This document shows positions 51,920 to 61,986 of a stretch of 64,000 nucleotides of DNA, piece by piece. The notes beneath the pieces were generated by a model that worked only from the letters and a program-made list of their open reading frames with translations, searched no databases and was not told where the DNA came from. The position numbers were made by a program, and so were the translations under genes. Numbering within the stretch: position 1 is the first letter of the stretch; each line of letters opens with the position of its first letter. Origin of the DNA: Streptococcus vestibularis ATCC 49124 (GTDB lineage: Bacteria > Bacillota > Bacilli > Lactobacillales > Streptococcaceae); the NCBI RefSeq assembly GCF_000188295.1, contig NZ_GL831112.1, positions 218,560 through 282,559 of the forward strand. The letters run 5' to 3'.

Positions 51920-53305
51920 GTGGCCATTAAAGCAGTCTTTTTTGATATTGATGGGACTTTTCTAAATGACCGAAAACGTGTGTCAAGTTCAACCAAAAAA
52001 GCTATCAGTCAAATGAAGGAAGATGGTATCTTAGTTGGTTTGGCAACAGGTCGTGGTCCAGGATTTGTTCAGCCTTTCATGGACAATCTGGGTCTGGATT
52101 TTGCAGTCACTTATAATGGTCAATATATTTTGACTCATGACAAGGTCCTGTATCAAAATCAGCTCCCTAAATCAACAGTCTACAACTTGATTCGCTATGC
52201 TACCAAGCACCGTAGAGAGATTTCTCTAGGGACTAGCACAGGTCTTGTTGGTTCCAATATTATTAGTATGGGAACGAGTAAGTTTGGACAAATCGTTAGC
52301 CATATTGTCCCTAAGTCCTGGGCTAAGATGGTGGAACGTAGTTTCAAGTCTTTGATTCGTCGTTTCAAGCCACAAAGTATTGAGACTCTTAAGACTATCA
52401 TGCGTGAGCCTATTTATCAGGTGGTTATGGTAGCGACGGTGGGGGAAACACAAGATATTGAAGAAAAGTTTCCTCATGTGAAGATTACCCGTTCAAGCCC
52501 TTATTCAGCTGATATTATTTCAGCGGACCAATCTAAGTTAAAAGGTATCGCTCATTTAGGTGAGGTTTTTGGTTTTGAACTCAGTGAGGTTATGGCCTTT
52601 GGGGATTCGGAAAATGACCTAGAAATGCTGTCTGGCGTCGGCGTTGGTGTTGCCATGGGTAATGGTGAAGACGAACTGAAAGACCAGGCTACCCATGTCA
52701 CTGATACTAATAACCAGAATGGGATTGCTAAAGCCTTGTCACACTATGGTTTGATTCACTTTGAGACAGAAAATTCATTTACCAGCGATGATGACAACTT
52801 CAACAAGGTTAAGGATTTCCACCATTTGATGGATGGCTCAACTACTGATATGCCTCGTGTTTACGGTATTGAGGAAGCTAGTCACCGTTCGGACTTCAAG
52901 TTGGAAGAAATTGTCGAATTCCTTTACGCTTCATCAGGTGGGGACAAGCGTGTCTTTGGTCAGGCTGTCCTGGATTTGCATGCTGCTCTTGATAAGGCAG
53001 CCCTCAAAGTTAGTTCTAAAGAGCATTCAGAATCAACTATGGTTGGTCAGGTGGATGCTTTGACAGACTTGCTTTATTTGACCTATGGTTCATTTGTTCT
53101 TATGGGGGTGGATCCTAAGCCTTTCTTTGATACCGTTCATGAGGCTAATATGGGGAAAATTTTCCCAGATGGCAAGGCTCATTTTGATCCTGTGACCCAC
53201 AAAATTCTTAAACCAAGTGATTGGGAAGAGCGATTTGCACCAGAACCACACATTAAACGTGAGCTAGATCGTCAGATTCAAAAATCCCTACAAAGAAGTA
53301 AATAA
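51920..53305 (+). CDS. HAD-IIB (Cof-type) phosphatase fused to a MazG-like domain
   Basis: 461 residues from a GTG start (SD AGGAGGGG). Residues 1-275 are a Cof-type HAD phosphatase: nucleophile motif FFDIDGTFL, cap domain, and GDSENDLEML for Mg binding. Residues about 300-450 look like an all-alpha NTP pyrophosphatase (MazG/PRA-PH-like): KVKDFHHLMDGS, EIVEFLYASSGGDK, DALTDLLYLTYGSFVLMGVD and FFDTVHEANMGKI. It may clean up non-canonical nucleotides and dephosphorylate the product. Housekeeping gene downstream of the island insertion site. Confidence 0.85.
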   Translation: MAIKAVFFDIDGTFLNDRKRVSSSTKKAISQMKEDGILVGLATGRGPGFVQPFMDNLGLDFAVTYNGQYILTHDKVLYQNQLPKSTVYNLIRYATKHRREISLGTSTGLVGSNIISMGTSKFGQIVSHIVPKSWAKMVERSFKSLIRRFKPQSIETLKTIMREPIYQVVMVATVGETQDIEEKFPHVKITRSSPYSADIISADQSKLKGIAHLGEVFGFELSEVMAFGDSENDLEMLSGVGVGVAMGNGEDELKDQATHVTDTNNQNGIAKALSHYGLIHFETENSFTSDDDNFNKVKDFHHLMDGSTTDMPRVYGIEEASHRSDFKLEEIVEFLYASSGGDKRVFGQAVLDLHAALDKAALKVSSKEHSESTMVGQVDALTDLLYLTYGSFVLMGVDPKPFFDTVHEANMGKIFPDGKAHFDPVTHKILKPSDWEERFAPEPHIKRELDRQIQKSLQRSK

Positions 53306-53311
53306 GAAGAG

Positions 53312-53346
53312 AAAAAGGTTTGGACAGTCTGCTCCAAACCTTTTTC
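53312..53346. terminator. terminator after the HAD gene
   Basis: A 13-bp stem starting AAAAAGGTTTGGA with a matching T-run. Confidence 0.9.
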
Positions 53347-53422
53347 TAATAAAAATGACATTTATTAATGGATTTATTTGTGATAAAATAAAGTCGTTCT
53401 ATGTATTTTTAAGGAGATTATT

Positions 53423-54604
53423 ATGACTAAAGCAGATTGGTTAGATTTTTTTGAAGCCATCAATGGTCGTTCAGCGACTGAAGAAGAAATTGCAGCGGCA
53501 CTTGCAGCTGGTGAGTTCCAAGATGACGCCCCAGAAGTAGAAACTGCTCCAGTACAAGAAGCGCCAGCGCAACCAGCTTTCGCTAATGTTCAAGAAACAC
53601 CAGCCCAAGAGTCGCACCCACAGCCAACTTTCGCTGGTGCACAAGAAGCGCAACAACAACCGACTTTTGCGAGTGCACAAGACGCACAACCGCAAGCTCC
53701 TTTTGCAACTGCTCAGGCAGCACAACCTCAACCAACCTTTGCGGGGGTGCAAGCTGCTCCAGTACAAGGAGTGCCAAATCAAGCAGTGCAACCACAAGCT
53801 GGTTTTGCGAATGCTCAAGCTGGTCAACAAGCAGCTTTTGCTAACGGTCAACCTCTTCAACCAGCTCAAAACGTTCAATTTATCAATGGCCAAGCTGTAG
53901 TTGTTCCAGCACAACCATCAGCATTTGCGACAACTTTCAAAAACTACTGGACATGGTTGCTTAATGCATGGCGTCGTCCAGCTGACATGACAGATTATGG
54001 CAAACACAATGGTTGGCTTAACTATATCTTCTTGTCACTCTTCACTGGACTTGCCTTCTTTGCAATCTTGAGCGCTGTGGCACGTAAATTTATTAGCCCA
54101 GTTGTATCAACAACAAATGCATTGTCTAGTATGTTTGGTTCTTATGGAACAGATAGTTACTCATCTTCATTTTCAAGTCATACATCTAGTATTGGTTTTG
54201 GGGCTTTCTTCGCAAGTATCCTAGCTGCCTTCCTCTTCATCTTTGCCTTCATCTTGGCAGGATTTGTGACACGTAAGGCCATCTTCCGTGACCCAGAGAC
54301 TACTTTCTTGAATAGTTTTGACCGTTTTGGTCGCTTGACATCATTAGCCTTGCCAGTATTGCTTGTAACCATCTTGTTCGGAGCTATTGGACTTGTTGGC
54401 TTCCCACTTTTCTTGTTCTATGTTGTTTACTTCTTATTTGCACTTGCAAACCTCTTTACAATTGTTCCTGTAACAACAGCGTGGAAGGCTGATAAGTTCT
54501 ATCAAATGATCTTGGCAGCACTTTTGAATGGTGTCATTTTGTCTATCTTATTTGCAATCGTATTTACTATCATGTCATCATTTACAATAGGTCTTCTATT
54601 CTAA
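53423..54604 (+). CDS. membrane protein with A/Q/P repeat region
   Basis: 393 residues. A short N-terminal domain (WLDFFEAINGRSATEEEIAA) is followed by an Ala/Gln/Pro-rich disordered region, about residues 40-160, built from repeats near AQPQPTFAGAQ. A C-terminal part with about five membrane helices follows (FLSLFTGLAFFAILSAVA; FGAFFASILAAFLFIFAFIL; and others). Streptococci encode such proteins beside a TcaA-like gene, as here. Probably an envelope protein; function unknown. Confidence 0.8.
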   Translation: MTKADWLDFFEAINGRSATEEEIAAALAAGEFQDDAPEVETAPVQEAPAQPAFANVQETPAQESHPQPTFAGAQEAQQQPTFASAQDAQPQAPFATAQAAQPQPTFAGVQAAPVQGVPNQAVQPQAGFANAQAGQQAAFANGQPLQPAQNVQFINGQAVVVPAQPSAFATTFKNYWTWLLNAWRRPADMTDYGKHNGWLNYIFLSLFTGLAFFAILSAVARKFISPVVSTTNALSSMFGSYGTDSYSSSFSSHTSSIGFGAFFASILAAFLFIFAFILAGFVTRKAIFRDPETTFLNSFDRFGRLTSLALPVLLVTILFGAIGLVGFPLFLFYVVYFLFALANLFTIVPVTTAWKADKFYQMILAALLNGVILSILFAIVFTIMSSFTIGLLF

Positions 54605-54650
54605 GTAAAGCTCTAGCATTTTTTGAAAAAGCAAGTGTATAGAAGTCTTT

Positions 54651-56355
54651 ATGGCAACAGAAGAAAAGTCGATTGATTTATTTGAAAAGGCAGTTGGTCG
54701 TCCGCCCCGTGTCTTGGAAATTGAAGAAGGCTAAAAAGAAGACCTTGATTTAAAGGCTATTAAAGGCATTGCTGCAATGGGTTTGGATCAGGAAGTTACT
54801 TATCCTGAACCAACAGAAGAAGTTGATGAGTATGACGTTGCCGAGGAAGTGTTTGAAGATGTCCCGCTTGGTGATGAAGAGGAAACGACTCTTTTAGAAA
54901 TTGAGGAGCTTTCACCAGTATCTCAAGCAGATCAAGGTCAAACTGAAGAAAATTCAGAGGCCGCTTCTAAAGAAGCACAAGCCATCTGGATGAAGGCTTT
55001 TAAAACCTATGTTGGACGTCAACCTCTTCCTGAGGAATTCCTACTTGGTAAGTCTTCAGGTTATGATGTGTCAACCATCCATCAGTTTATCTCAGATGGT
55101 AAGGCAGCGAAACCAGCCATGGCTAAAGGAAAGAAAATCCTGATTATTGCTGGTGTTGTTGTAGCAGTCCTAGCGCTTGCTGGTTATGGCTTTGGTTCTT
55201 ATTACTACTCACGTGGTCAAGTAGCAGAACGTTATGAAGCAGCAGCTAAGAAGAGCTTTAGGGATAGCCTAGAATACCAAGTATGGTCTGATACTAAAAA
55301 GGAAATTAAAACATCCGAAGCCAAGTACACAAGCCTATAGCAAGAGCTAACTTATGTCTGGTTAACGTATGCAAAAGGTTGGCCGCCAGTTTCTTATTTT
55401 TCCTAAGTGGAGAGTCGTGGTAGATCCTGGAACGGTTGATTTAACCGTTAATACAGCTGATTTGAATGTGACTATTAATGGTATTGCTTATGCGACTACA
55501 GATGGCAATAACTACACGTCTAAATTGAACCATCTCTATCCAGGAACTTACAATTTTGTGGCTTCTGGTAAGGTCAATGACCAAGAAATCACGGTCTCAT
55601 CTGAGGAAAATGTGACCTCTAAAACGGAAGTCAACCTTTCTGTAGAGTATCTCAGTTTTACTGTTAAATCTAATGTTAAGGATGGGGATCTCTACATCGG
55701 TGGTACTAAGATTGGAACCCTTAATTCAGAGAAATTTGATGTAAACAAGGTAGCAGTTGCTGGGCCATCAGCTGTTTATGTTAAGAAGAATTTCGAAGAT
55801 GATAGCTCTATCAAGACAGAGACATTGTCTATTAAGAAAATCTCTGAAGGCCAAACGGTTACTTTAGATGCTGACGGAGTTCTTGACCGTGATACGGCAG
55901 ACCGTTTTTTGACAGCAGCTTATGGTAAGTTTGATAGTTATGCCTCAAATCATAACACGACTACAGATGGTGTTTCTGTCATTTTCCTTAATGGTACTGA
56001 TGATACCATGTATAAGGATGTAACGGCTGATATTGATAAAAATACTACAGGTGCTAAAAACCGAGCTGCCGATAGTATTACCTTCTCAGGCATTGACGTA
56101 ACAGAAGTCGTTCAGACTGGTGAGAAGACCTTCAAGGTGACCTTCACAGCCGTTTATGATTTCTACTATGGTTATGATTCAAAATTCAAGTCATCAGGAG
56201 ATATCAAAGATAAAATCTCTTGGTCATGTAATGTGGAATACGTTGGAGACGATGATAGCGATTCTAGCAGTAGTAGTTCTGACTACAGCAACTATCGTAT
56301 CAACGGCAAGGCTGGCGAATCGCAACATGTGAGCCGTGAAAATACCGTGAAATAA
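54651..56355 (+). pseudogene. TcaA-like membrane protein, decayed
   Basis: Reads MATEEKSIDLFEKAVGRPPR, then an in-frame TAA at 54732; continues in the same frame through an acidic linker, a second copy of the short domain (IWMKAFKTYVGRQPLPEEF) and one membrane helix (ILIIAGVVVAVLALAGYGFG) to a TAG at 55338. After a frameshift near 55340-55400 the extracellular part resumes (PKWRVVVDPGTVDLTVNTAD) to 56355. Three lesions mean no full product. Intact relatives (TcaA family) are single-pass envelope proteins with repeated beta domains. Confidence 0.75.
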
Positions 56356-56568
56356 CAGTAGCTTTCTCAGTTAGTTAGCATTGAACAGATTACAAATAGG
56401 AGGTTAGTCCTCCACACTAAAAAATGGAGAACTTGGCAATTGCTGGGTTCTTTTGTTTGGCTGTTTTTACCTCTTAGGGGCTAAACTGTGCCACTTACCC
56501 CAAAAGGCCTTGTTTTGTGTAAAGTACTTGTTATAATGGAACCATCAAAAGGACAGGAAAGGAGTCTT

Positions 56569-57015
56569 ATGAAAGTTAGAATCGAATTAGACCCATCCAT
56601 GGATGAGTCTGAAATCTTGATTCGAGCTCCTCGGTTAACACAGGAATTAGCCCAGCTCCAAGAGTCTATTCTAAAGCAAAAGTTAGTTCCTTTAACCTTT
56701 TATAAGGATCGTAGTGAATATTTTCTGGATTTGGCAAATATTCTCTTTTTTGAAACAGACGGGGAGAAAATTTATGGTCATACTAAGGATGAGGCCTATG
56801 AGGTAAAGCAAAAGCTCTACGAATTGGAAGACTTGTTACCGATTGCCTTTTGTCGGATTTCCAAATCGACCATTGTCAACGTAAAGCAGATTTATTCTTT
56901 AGAGAAGTCTTTTTCAGGGACCAGCACGGTTAATTTCTATCAGACCCACAAGCAGGTCCATGTATCAAGACGCTACTATCAAGTTTTAAAAGAACGACTA
57001 AACGAAATGAGGTAA
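56569..57015 (+). CDS. LytTR-domain transcriptional regulator
   Basis: 148 residues. The N-terminal segment VRIELDPSMDESEILIRAPR is followed by a LytTR DNA-binding domain (YFLDLANILFFETDGEKIYG; FCRISKSTIVNVKQIYSLEK; HVSRRYYQVLKERLNEM). No receiver domain. Start 56569 has an AAAGGAG SD. A TATAAT at 56532 is the -10. It precedes a LiaF-like membrane protein by 4 nt, so the pair probably forms a LytTR regulatory system in which the membrane partner restrains the regulator. Confidence 0.88.
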   Translation: MKVRIELDPSMDESEILIRAPRLTQELAQLQESILKQKLVPLTFYKDRSEYFLDLANILFFETDGEKIYGHTKDEAYEVKQKLYELEDLLPIAFCRISKSTIVNVKQIYSLEKSFSGTSTVNFYQTHKQVHVSRRYYQVLKERLNEMR

Positions 57016-57019
57016 GATA

Positions 57020-57700
57020 ATGAGAAAGAAATTAGTTGGGATCCTCTTGATCCTTTTGGCAGCTTTGGTAATTGTACAAGACTATTTTATACAATGGGAA
57101 ATTAGTTTTTGGATGTTAGCTTGGGTAGTCTTACTGGCTATTTTGTCCCTTTCTAGTTTTTTGAAGCGACATTTTGCTCTTGGTTTCGCCTATGGCATTG
57201 TGGCTCTTTTTTCACTTAACGGGCAGTTCCATTTTCTTCCAGTATCTAATTTGGTCGTTATCCTCTCTTCTATTCTTGCAGTTATTGGCTTGAATATCCT
57301 CTTCAATTCTTCTAGTAAAACAAAGAATCGTTTTGGGTTGGGTTCTACTGGCTCAGAAGCTAACAATGGTGGTAATGATATCGATGTGTCTTTTTCAACG
57401 GTGACCAAATATCTCAATGATCAACACTTTACTCATGGAAGTGCGGATGTAAGTTTAGGATATGCTTCCGTTTATTTTGATAATTGTCATATCGAGGGGT
57501 CATCTGCCCAGTTTGATGTGGACGTTTCTCTGGGAAGCTTGAGTCTCTATGTTCCCAGTGATTGGCGAGTTCATATTAATGTGGACAACTCGCTCTCGGC
57601 TATTCAACACCAGGAAAATCCAAGTAATTTGACTAGCAAGGATTTCTACATCAAAGGGGAAGTTTCCTTGGGTAATTTAGAAATTATTTATGTTGGTTAG
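57020..57700 (+). CDS. LiaF-like membrane protein
   Basis: 226 residues. Four N-terminal helices (LVGILLILLAALVIVQDYFI; FWMLAWVVLLAILSLSSFL; and two more) are followed by a beta-helix-like domain: VSFSTVTKYLNDQHFTHGSA, VSLGYASVYFDNCHIEG, VDVSLGSLSLYVPSDWRVHI. This is the LiaF/cell-wall-antibiotic-response architecture, often an inhibitor of a stress regulator. It follows the LytTR gene and is likely its control partner. Confidence 0.85.
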   Translation: MRKKLVGILLILLAALVIVQDYFIQWEISFWMLAWVVLLAILSLSSFLKRHFALGFAYGIVALFSLNGQFHFLPVSNLVVILSSILAVIGLNILFNSSSKTKNRFGLGSTGSEANNGGNDIDVSFSTVTKYLNDQHFTHGSADVSLGYASVYFDNCHIEGSSAQFDVDVSLGSLSLYVPSDWRVHINVDNSLSAIQHQENPSNLTSKDFYIKGEVSLGNLEIIYVG

Positions 57701-57989
57701 AGTTCGATTGATTAAGTTAGGAGAGAAGTTGCTAAGAGCATGACACTTTAAGTGGATAATACTCCTGTATTTCTAAGTTCATCCAATCTATCAGATTGAT
57801 TCCCACTCCCTTTTTTCCTATTTTGTAGTCTCTTTATTTGTGATAATAGAGTATAGTGAAAAACTAGATTGGAATGATTATACTCTATTGGAGTTTTATG
57901 TGACGAATATGACATTAAAAAATCTAGGCGAATGCATGCTAAGACTGAAAGTCAGATAAACAGAAAATGAGGCTAGAAGGGAAATTACT

Positions 57990-58413
57990 ATGAGAAAGAA
58001 AGCGGTTGGTTGATTTAGGAACAACTAACCCTGTCATGTCTGTTGTTAGTGAAGATGTGCTAGAGATTATTCTGATGGGGACGAATGACGATCAGGTTTT
58101 GCTATGAATGTGGTTGACTTGACCCTACGAGTGTCTATTTTCTTTAGTAATGCGATTGATGAGAGTAAGCAGGTGCCTGTAAGTCAAATCAATTTTAGTT
58201 TTCATAGCCATGATAAGGATGGTAGCTACCATCCTTATCATGGAAAATAGGACGTAAGAAGAAAAAGTTGACCTTGATGCCATTATGCAGGAAGAAAATC
58301 AGAAGAAGACCTCTGGTCTTAACCTTCACTCAGCCAAGAATATTCTTAGGAAGTATAGTGATGCCAAGCTGATTCCAAGCAGTGGTGACTACCTTTTAGG
58401 AATTAATTTTTAA
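57990..58413 (+). pseudogene. decayed gene remnants
   Basis: The ATG at 57990 reads only MRKKAVG before a stop. Neighbouring frames hold coding-like pieces: LVDLGTTNPVMSVVSEDVLE (ending 58106), MNVVDLTLRVSIFFSNAIDE (58104-58250) and KVDLDAIMQEENQKKTSGLN to GDYLLGINF (ending 58413). They read as one gene broken by several frameshifts, family unknown. Between 57701 and 57989 I see no gene. Confidence 0.5.
58208..58243. repeat. 36-bp perfect palindrome
   Basis: Two 18-bp arms without a loop (left arm CCATGATAAGGATGGTAG) inside the decayed region. Far longer than operators in this window; it could form a cruciform. Confidence 0.8.
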
Positions 58414-58423
58414 ATAAAGTTGT

Positions 58424-58454
58424 GGAGCTAAATCTTTTGATTTGGTTCTTTTTT
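58424..58454 (+). terminator. terminator before rexBA
   Basis: GAGCTAAATC pairs with GATTTGGTTC (G-T pairs included), then T6. Confidence 0.6.
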
Positions 58455-58567
58455 GGGCTATAGGACCAGATATTTGGGACTTTTACTGTAGGGGATAAGC
58501 TTATGTCTGACCCATAGTCCAGAGGGCTAAAAAGGGATGAGGAAGGAGTCTGATTGTTGCTTAATTC

Positions 58568-58578
58568 TGTGTTATAAT
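58568..58578 (+). promoter_or_regulatory. extended -10 promoter of rexBA
   Basis: TGTGTTATAAT; no clear -35 at the usual distance. Confidence 0.55.
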
Positions 58579-58665
58579 AGCAAGGATTAGTGGTTGTTAG
58601 CGCTAAGTGAATGGCGATCCTTGCTTAGCCCAACGACTGGTGTAGAGACAAGAAAGGGACGTCTT

Positions 58666-61600
58666 ATGAAATTACTTTATACGGATATGTCTCAGGATTT
58701 GACAGAAATTCTGACGGAGCAGGCAACCAGCTATGCTCAAAAAGGGAAAAGGGTCTTTTATATTGCCCCTAATGCCCTGTCATTTGAGAAGGAGCGTAAG
58801 GTCTTGGAATACCTGCCTCAGTCAGCATCCTTTGAGATTACGGTGACTCGTTTTACTCAGATGGCGAGATACTTTATTCTCAATACGAGCAACCCCAAGA
58901 TGCAGCTGGATGATACAGGTTTGGCCATGATTTTTTATAAGGTGTTGTCGCATATGGGCGATGATGAACTCAAGGTTTATGGCCGTTTGCGTAAGGATAG
59001 CAACTTTATTAATCAATTGGTGGACCTTTATAAAGAGTTGCAGCAGGCTAATATGACGGTTCTGGATTTGCAGCATCTGGATCAGGTTGAGAAACAAGAG
59101 GATTTGGTCAGGATTTTCAGTGTGGCTCAGGACCTCTTGTTGGCAGGGGATTTTGACAATCAATCAAAGCTCAGTGCCTTTTTTAAGGAAATTACCTCAG
59201 GTCATTTGGATAAGGCCCTGGGCAACACGGTTTTGGTCATTGATGGCTTTACGCGTTTTTCTGCCGAGGAGGAGGCTCTGGTTGCACTCTTGAATGATAA
59301 GTGCCATCAGATTGTCATTGGAACTTATGCCAGTCAAAAAGCTTATAGGGCTAACTTTGTTTATGGCAATGTTTATCAGGCCTCAGTGGATTTTTTGAGA
59401 ACTTTGGCTCAAACCTATAAGGTGACACCCGACTATGTAACGACAGACAAAGAGGGCAATCCTTCTTTTGATCGCATTAGCCGTCTTTTGGAGAGCCGTC
59501 ATGATTTTAGTACGGTAGATGAGCAGCTGACTGCTCAGGACAAGCAAGCCTTGCAGGTCTGGGAAGTGGTCAACCAAAAGGAAGAGGTGGCTCAGGTTGC
59601 CAAGAGTATTCGTCAGTTGCTGGCAGATGGCAAGCGCTATAAGGATATTCTGGTCTTACTTGGTGATGAGGAGAGTTATAAGCTTCAGGTAGGGCAGATT
59701 TTCCGAAAATTTGATATTCCCTATTATTTCGGCAAAGAAGAAACCATGTCTAGCCATCCTTTGGTGCAGTTTGTGGATTCGCTGGAACGTATCAAGCGCT
59801 ATAACTACCGTGCCGAGGATTTGCTTAATCTCGTAAAATCCGGTCTCTATGGTGGTTTTGCTCAAGAGGACTTAGATCTTTTTGAGTATTATATCAATTT
59901 TGCAGACATCAAGGGGCGTCACAAGTTCTTGTCTGATTTTACGGCTAATAGTCGTGATAAGTATGATTTAGACCTGCTCAATGGCTTAAGGTTACAGATG
60001 GTAGAGCCCTTGGACAAATTGCTTAATAGTCGCAAACAAAAGGGATCTAGTCTACTCAAGAAACTAGTGGTCTTTTTAGAGGCTGTGCAAGTGCCAAGTA
60101 AGATGGCTAGTTTGACTGCCAAGGCTAGTGAGGCCGAAAAAGAACAGAATGAACAGGTCTGGAAGGCTTTCACACAACTCTTGGAGCAGGTTGAGACTAT
60201 TTTTGGGGAAGAAACACTGTCAGTGGACGACTTTTTGTCCATTTTGCGTTCAGGAATGTTGGCCTGTGATTACCGTACGGTTCCAGCCACTATCGATGTG
60301 GTCAATGTGAAGAAATACGATTTGATTCAACCACATTCTGCTCCTTATGTTTTTGCCCTGGGGATGACCCAGTCACACTTTCCTAAGGTAGGGCAAAATA
60401 AGAGTCTCCTGTCTGACGAGGAACGTAGTCGTATCAATGAGGCGACGGATGAACACAGGAGTTTGGATATTGTTACGCAGAGCAATAGTCAGCGGGGGCA
60501 TTTTGTAGCTATGTCACTTTTTAATGCGGCTAGTGAACAATTGGTGCTTAGTCAGCCACAAATTCTCAATGAGACTCAAGATGACATGTCGGTTTATTTG
60601 AAAGAGCTGCTTGACCTTGGTCTTCCTTTGGTTGAAAAGGGACGTAATCGTTTCGAGGCTAAGGGTGACCAGATTGGGAACTACAAGGACCTTCTATCAA
60701 CTGTCATTGCCCTTAACAGCAGCCATCTAGATGCTGATTTGGATAAGGAAACGCAGACTTTCTGGACCGTTGCTGTGCGTTATCTCCGTAAGCGACTTGA
60801 TAAGGACCAAGTCTTGATTCCAAATGTGATTGACGATGTGACGACAACCAAGGTGGATGATCAGGTCATGCAGCTGGTCTTTCCGGGGGAAGAACCACTG
60901 AAATTATCAGCTTCGGCTCTGATGACCTTCTATAACAACCAATATCTTTATTTTTTGCGTTATGTTTTGGGGCTTGAAGAGTTGGAGTCCATCCATCCAG
61001 ATGCTCGACACCACGGGACTTACTTGCACCGTGTCTTTGAGTGTGTTATGGGAGATTCTTCGTCAGAAAACTTCGATGATAAATTGGAAAAGGCTATTGC
61101 TCAGACCAATCAGGAACAGCCCTTTGAACTTCTCTATACAGAGGACCAAGAGAGTCGCTTGTCTCGTCAGATTTTGGAAGATATCGCCCGTTCAACTGCC
61201 AGTGTTTTACGTGACAATGCGGCCGTTAAGGTTGAGCGTGAGGAAGCCAAGTTTGATTTGCTTTTAGCAAATAGCATCAAGATTACAGGGATTATTGACC
61301 GTGTGGACCGTTTAACAGATGGGGCTCTGGGTGTCGTTGACTACAAGTCAGGTAAAAATATCTTTGACATTCAAAAATTCTACAATGGCCTTAGTCCGCA
61401 ATTGGTGACCTATCTGGAAGCCCTCCGTCAGACCTATAAGGTTGATGCTGATCAGCTTTTTGGTGCCATGTATCTTCACATGCAGGACCCACAGCTTAAC
61501 CTAGCTCAGTTTGGTCTGGATAAGCTAGCAGCTCAGGCTCATAAGGAATTGACCTATAAGGGACTTTTTGTGGCTTCAGAAACAGAGCATCTAGCTGGTG

Positions 61601-61986
61601 GAAACTATGATTTGCAAAAGATTGTCACTTATGACAAGGAGGACCTAGAAACCTTGCTCGATTACAATATTAAGCTCTTTACAAGTGCTGCTGAAGTTAT
61701 TAGAAGCGGGAATTTTGCGGTTAATCCTTATACTGAGGATGGCAAGTCTGTTCAAGGAGATCAAATCAAGGCAATTACTCATTTTGAGGCCGACCGACAC
61801 ATGGGACAGGCTCGAAAACTCTTGCGTTTACCAAGTAAGGGCAAGAAGGAAGCCTATTTGGAGCTGATGGCAAAAGATGAGGACGATAATGAGATGCAAG
61901 TTGCTGAAACTATCGTCCCCTTTCCAGTCATTGATCAAGATGTGACAGCAGACAAAAAAGACCAGGAGGACAACCATGTTGACTAA
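58666..61986 (+). CDS. rexB: ATP-dependent nuclease subunit RexB (AddB)
   Basis: 1106 residues. Partner of RexA in the AddAB-type helicase-nuclease that processes double-strand breaks for RecA. Inactivated helicase-like N-terminal and middle regions, and a C-terminal RecB-type nuclease domain with [20 protein letters not shown] then YKSGK near residue 875. Start 58666 ([19 protein letters not shown]) has an AAAGGGA SD. It overlaps rexA by 11 nt. Confidence 0.95.
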   Translation: MKLLYTDMSQDLTEILTEQATSYAQKGKRVFYIAPNALSFEKERKVLEYLPQSASFEITVTRFTQMARYFILNTSNPKMQLDDTGLAMIFYKVLSHMGDDELKVYGRLRKDSNFINQLVDLYKELQQANMTVLDLQHLDQVEKQEDLVRIFSVAQDLLLAGDFDNQSKLSAFFKEITSGHLDKALGNTVLVIDGFTRFSAEEEALVALLNDKCHQIVIGTYASQKAYRANFVYGNVYQASVDFLRTLAQTYKVTPDYVTTDKEGNPSFDRISRLLESRHDFSTVDEQLTAQDKQALQVWEVVNQKEEVAQVAKSIRQLLADGKRYKDILVLLGDEESYKLQVGQIFRKFDIPYYFGKEETMSSHPLVQFVDSLERIKRYNYRAEDLLNLVKSGLYGGFAQEDLDLFEYYINFADIKGRHKFLSDFTANSRDKYDLDLLNGLRLQMVEPLDKLLNSRKQKGSSLLKKLVVFLEAVQVPSKMASLTAKASEAEKEQNEQVWKAFTQLLEQVETIFGEETLSVDDFLSILRSGMLACDYRTVPATIDVVNVKKYDLIQPHSAPYVFALGMTQSHFPKVGQNKSLLSDEERSRINEATDEHRSLDIVTQSNSQRGHFVAMSLFNAASEQLVLSQPQILNETQDDMSVYLKELLDLGLPLVEKGRNRFEAKGDQIGNYKDLLSTVIALNSSHLDADLDKETQTFWTVAVRYLRKRLDKDQVLIPNVIDDVTTTKVDDQVMQLVFPGEEPLKLSASALMTFYNNQYLYFLRYVLGLEELESIHPDARHHGTYLHRVFECVMGDSSSENFDDKLEKAIAQTNQEQPFELLYTEDQESRLSRQILEDIARSTASVLRDNAAVKVEREEAKFDLLLANSIKITGIIDRVDRLTDGALGVVDYKSGKNIFDIQKFYNGLSPQLVTYLEALRQTYKVDADQLFGAMYLHMQDPQLNLAQFGLDKLAAQAHKELTYKGLFVASETEHLAGGNYDLQKIVTYDKEDLETLLDYNIKLFTSAAEVIRSGNFAVNPYTEDGKSVQGDQIKAITHFEADRHMGQARKLLRLPSKGKKEAYLELMAKDEDDNEMQVAETIVPFPVIDQDVTADKKDQEDNHVD

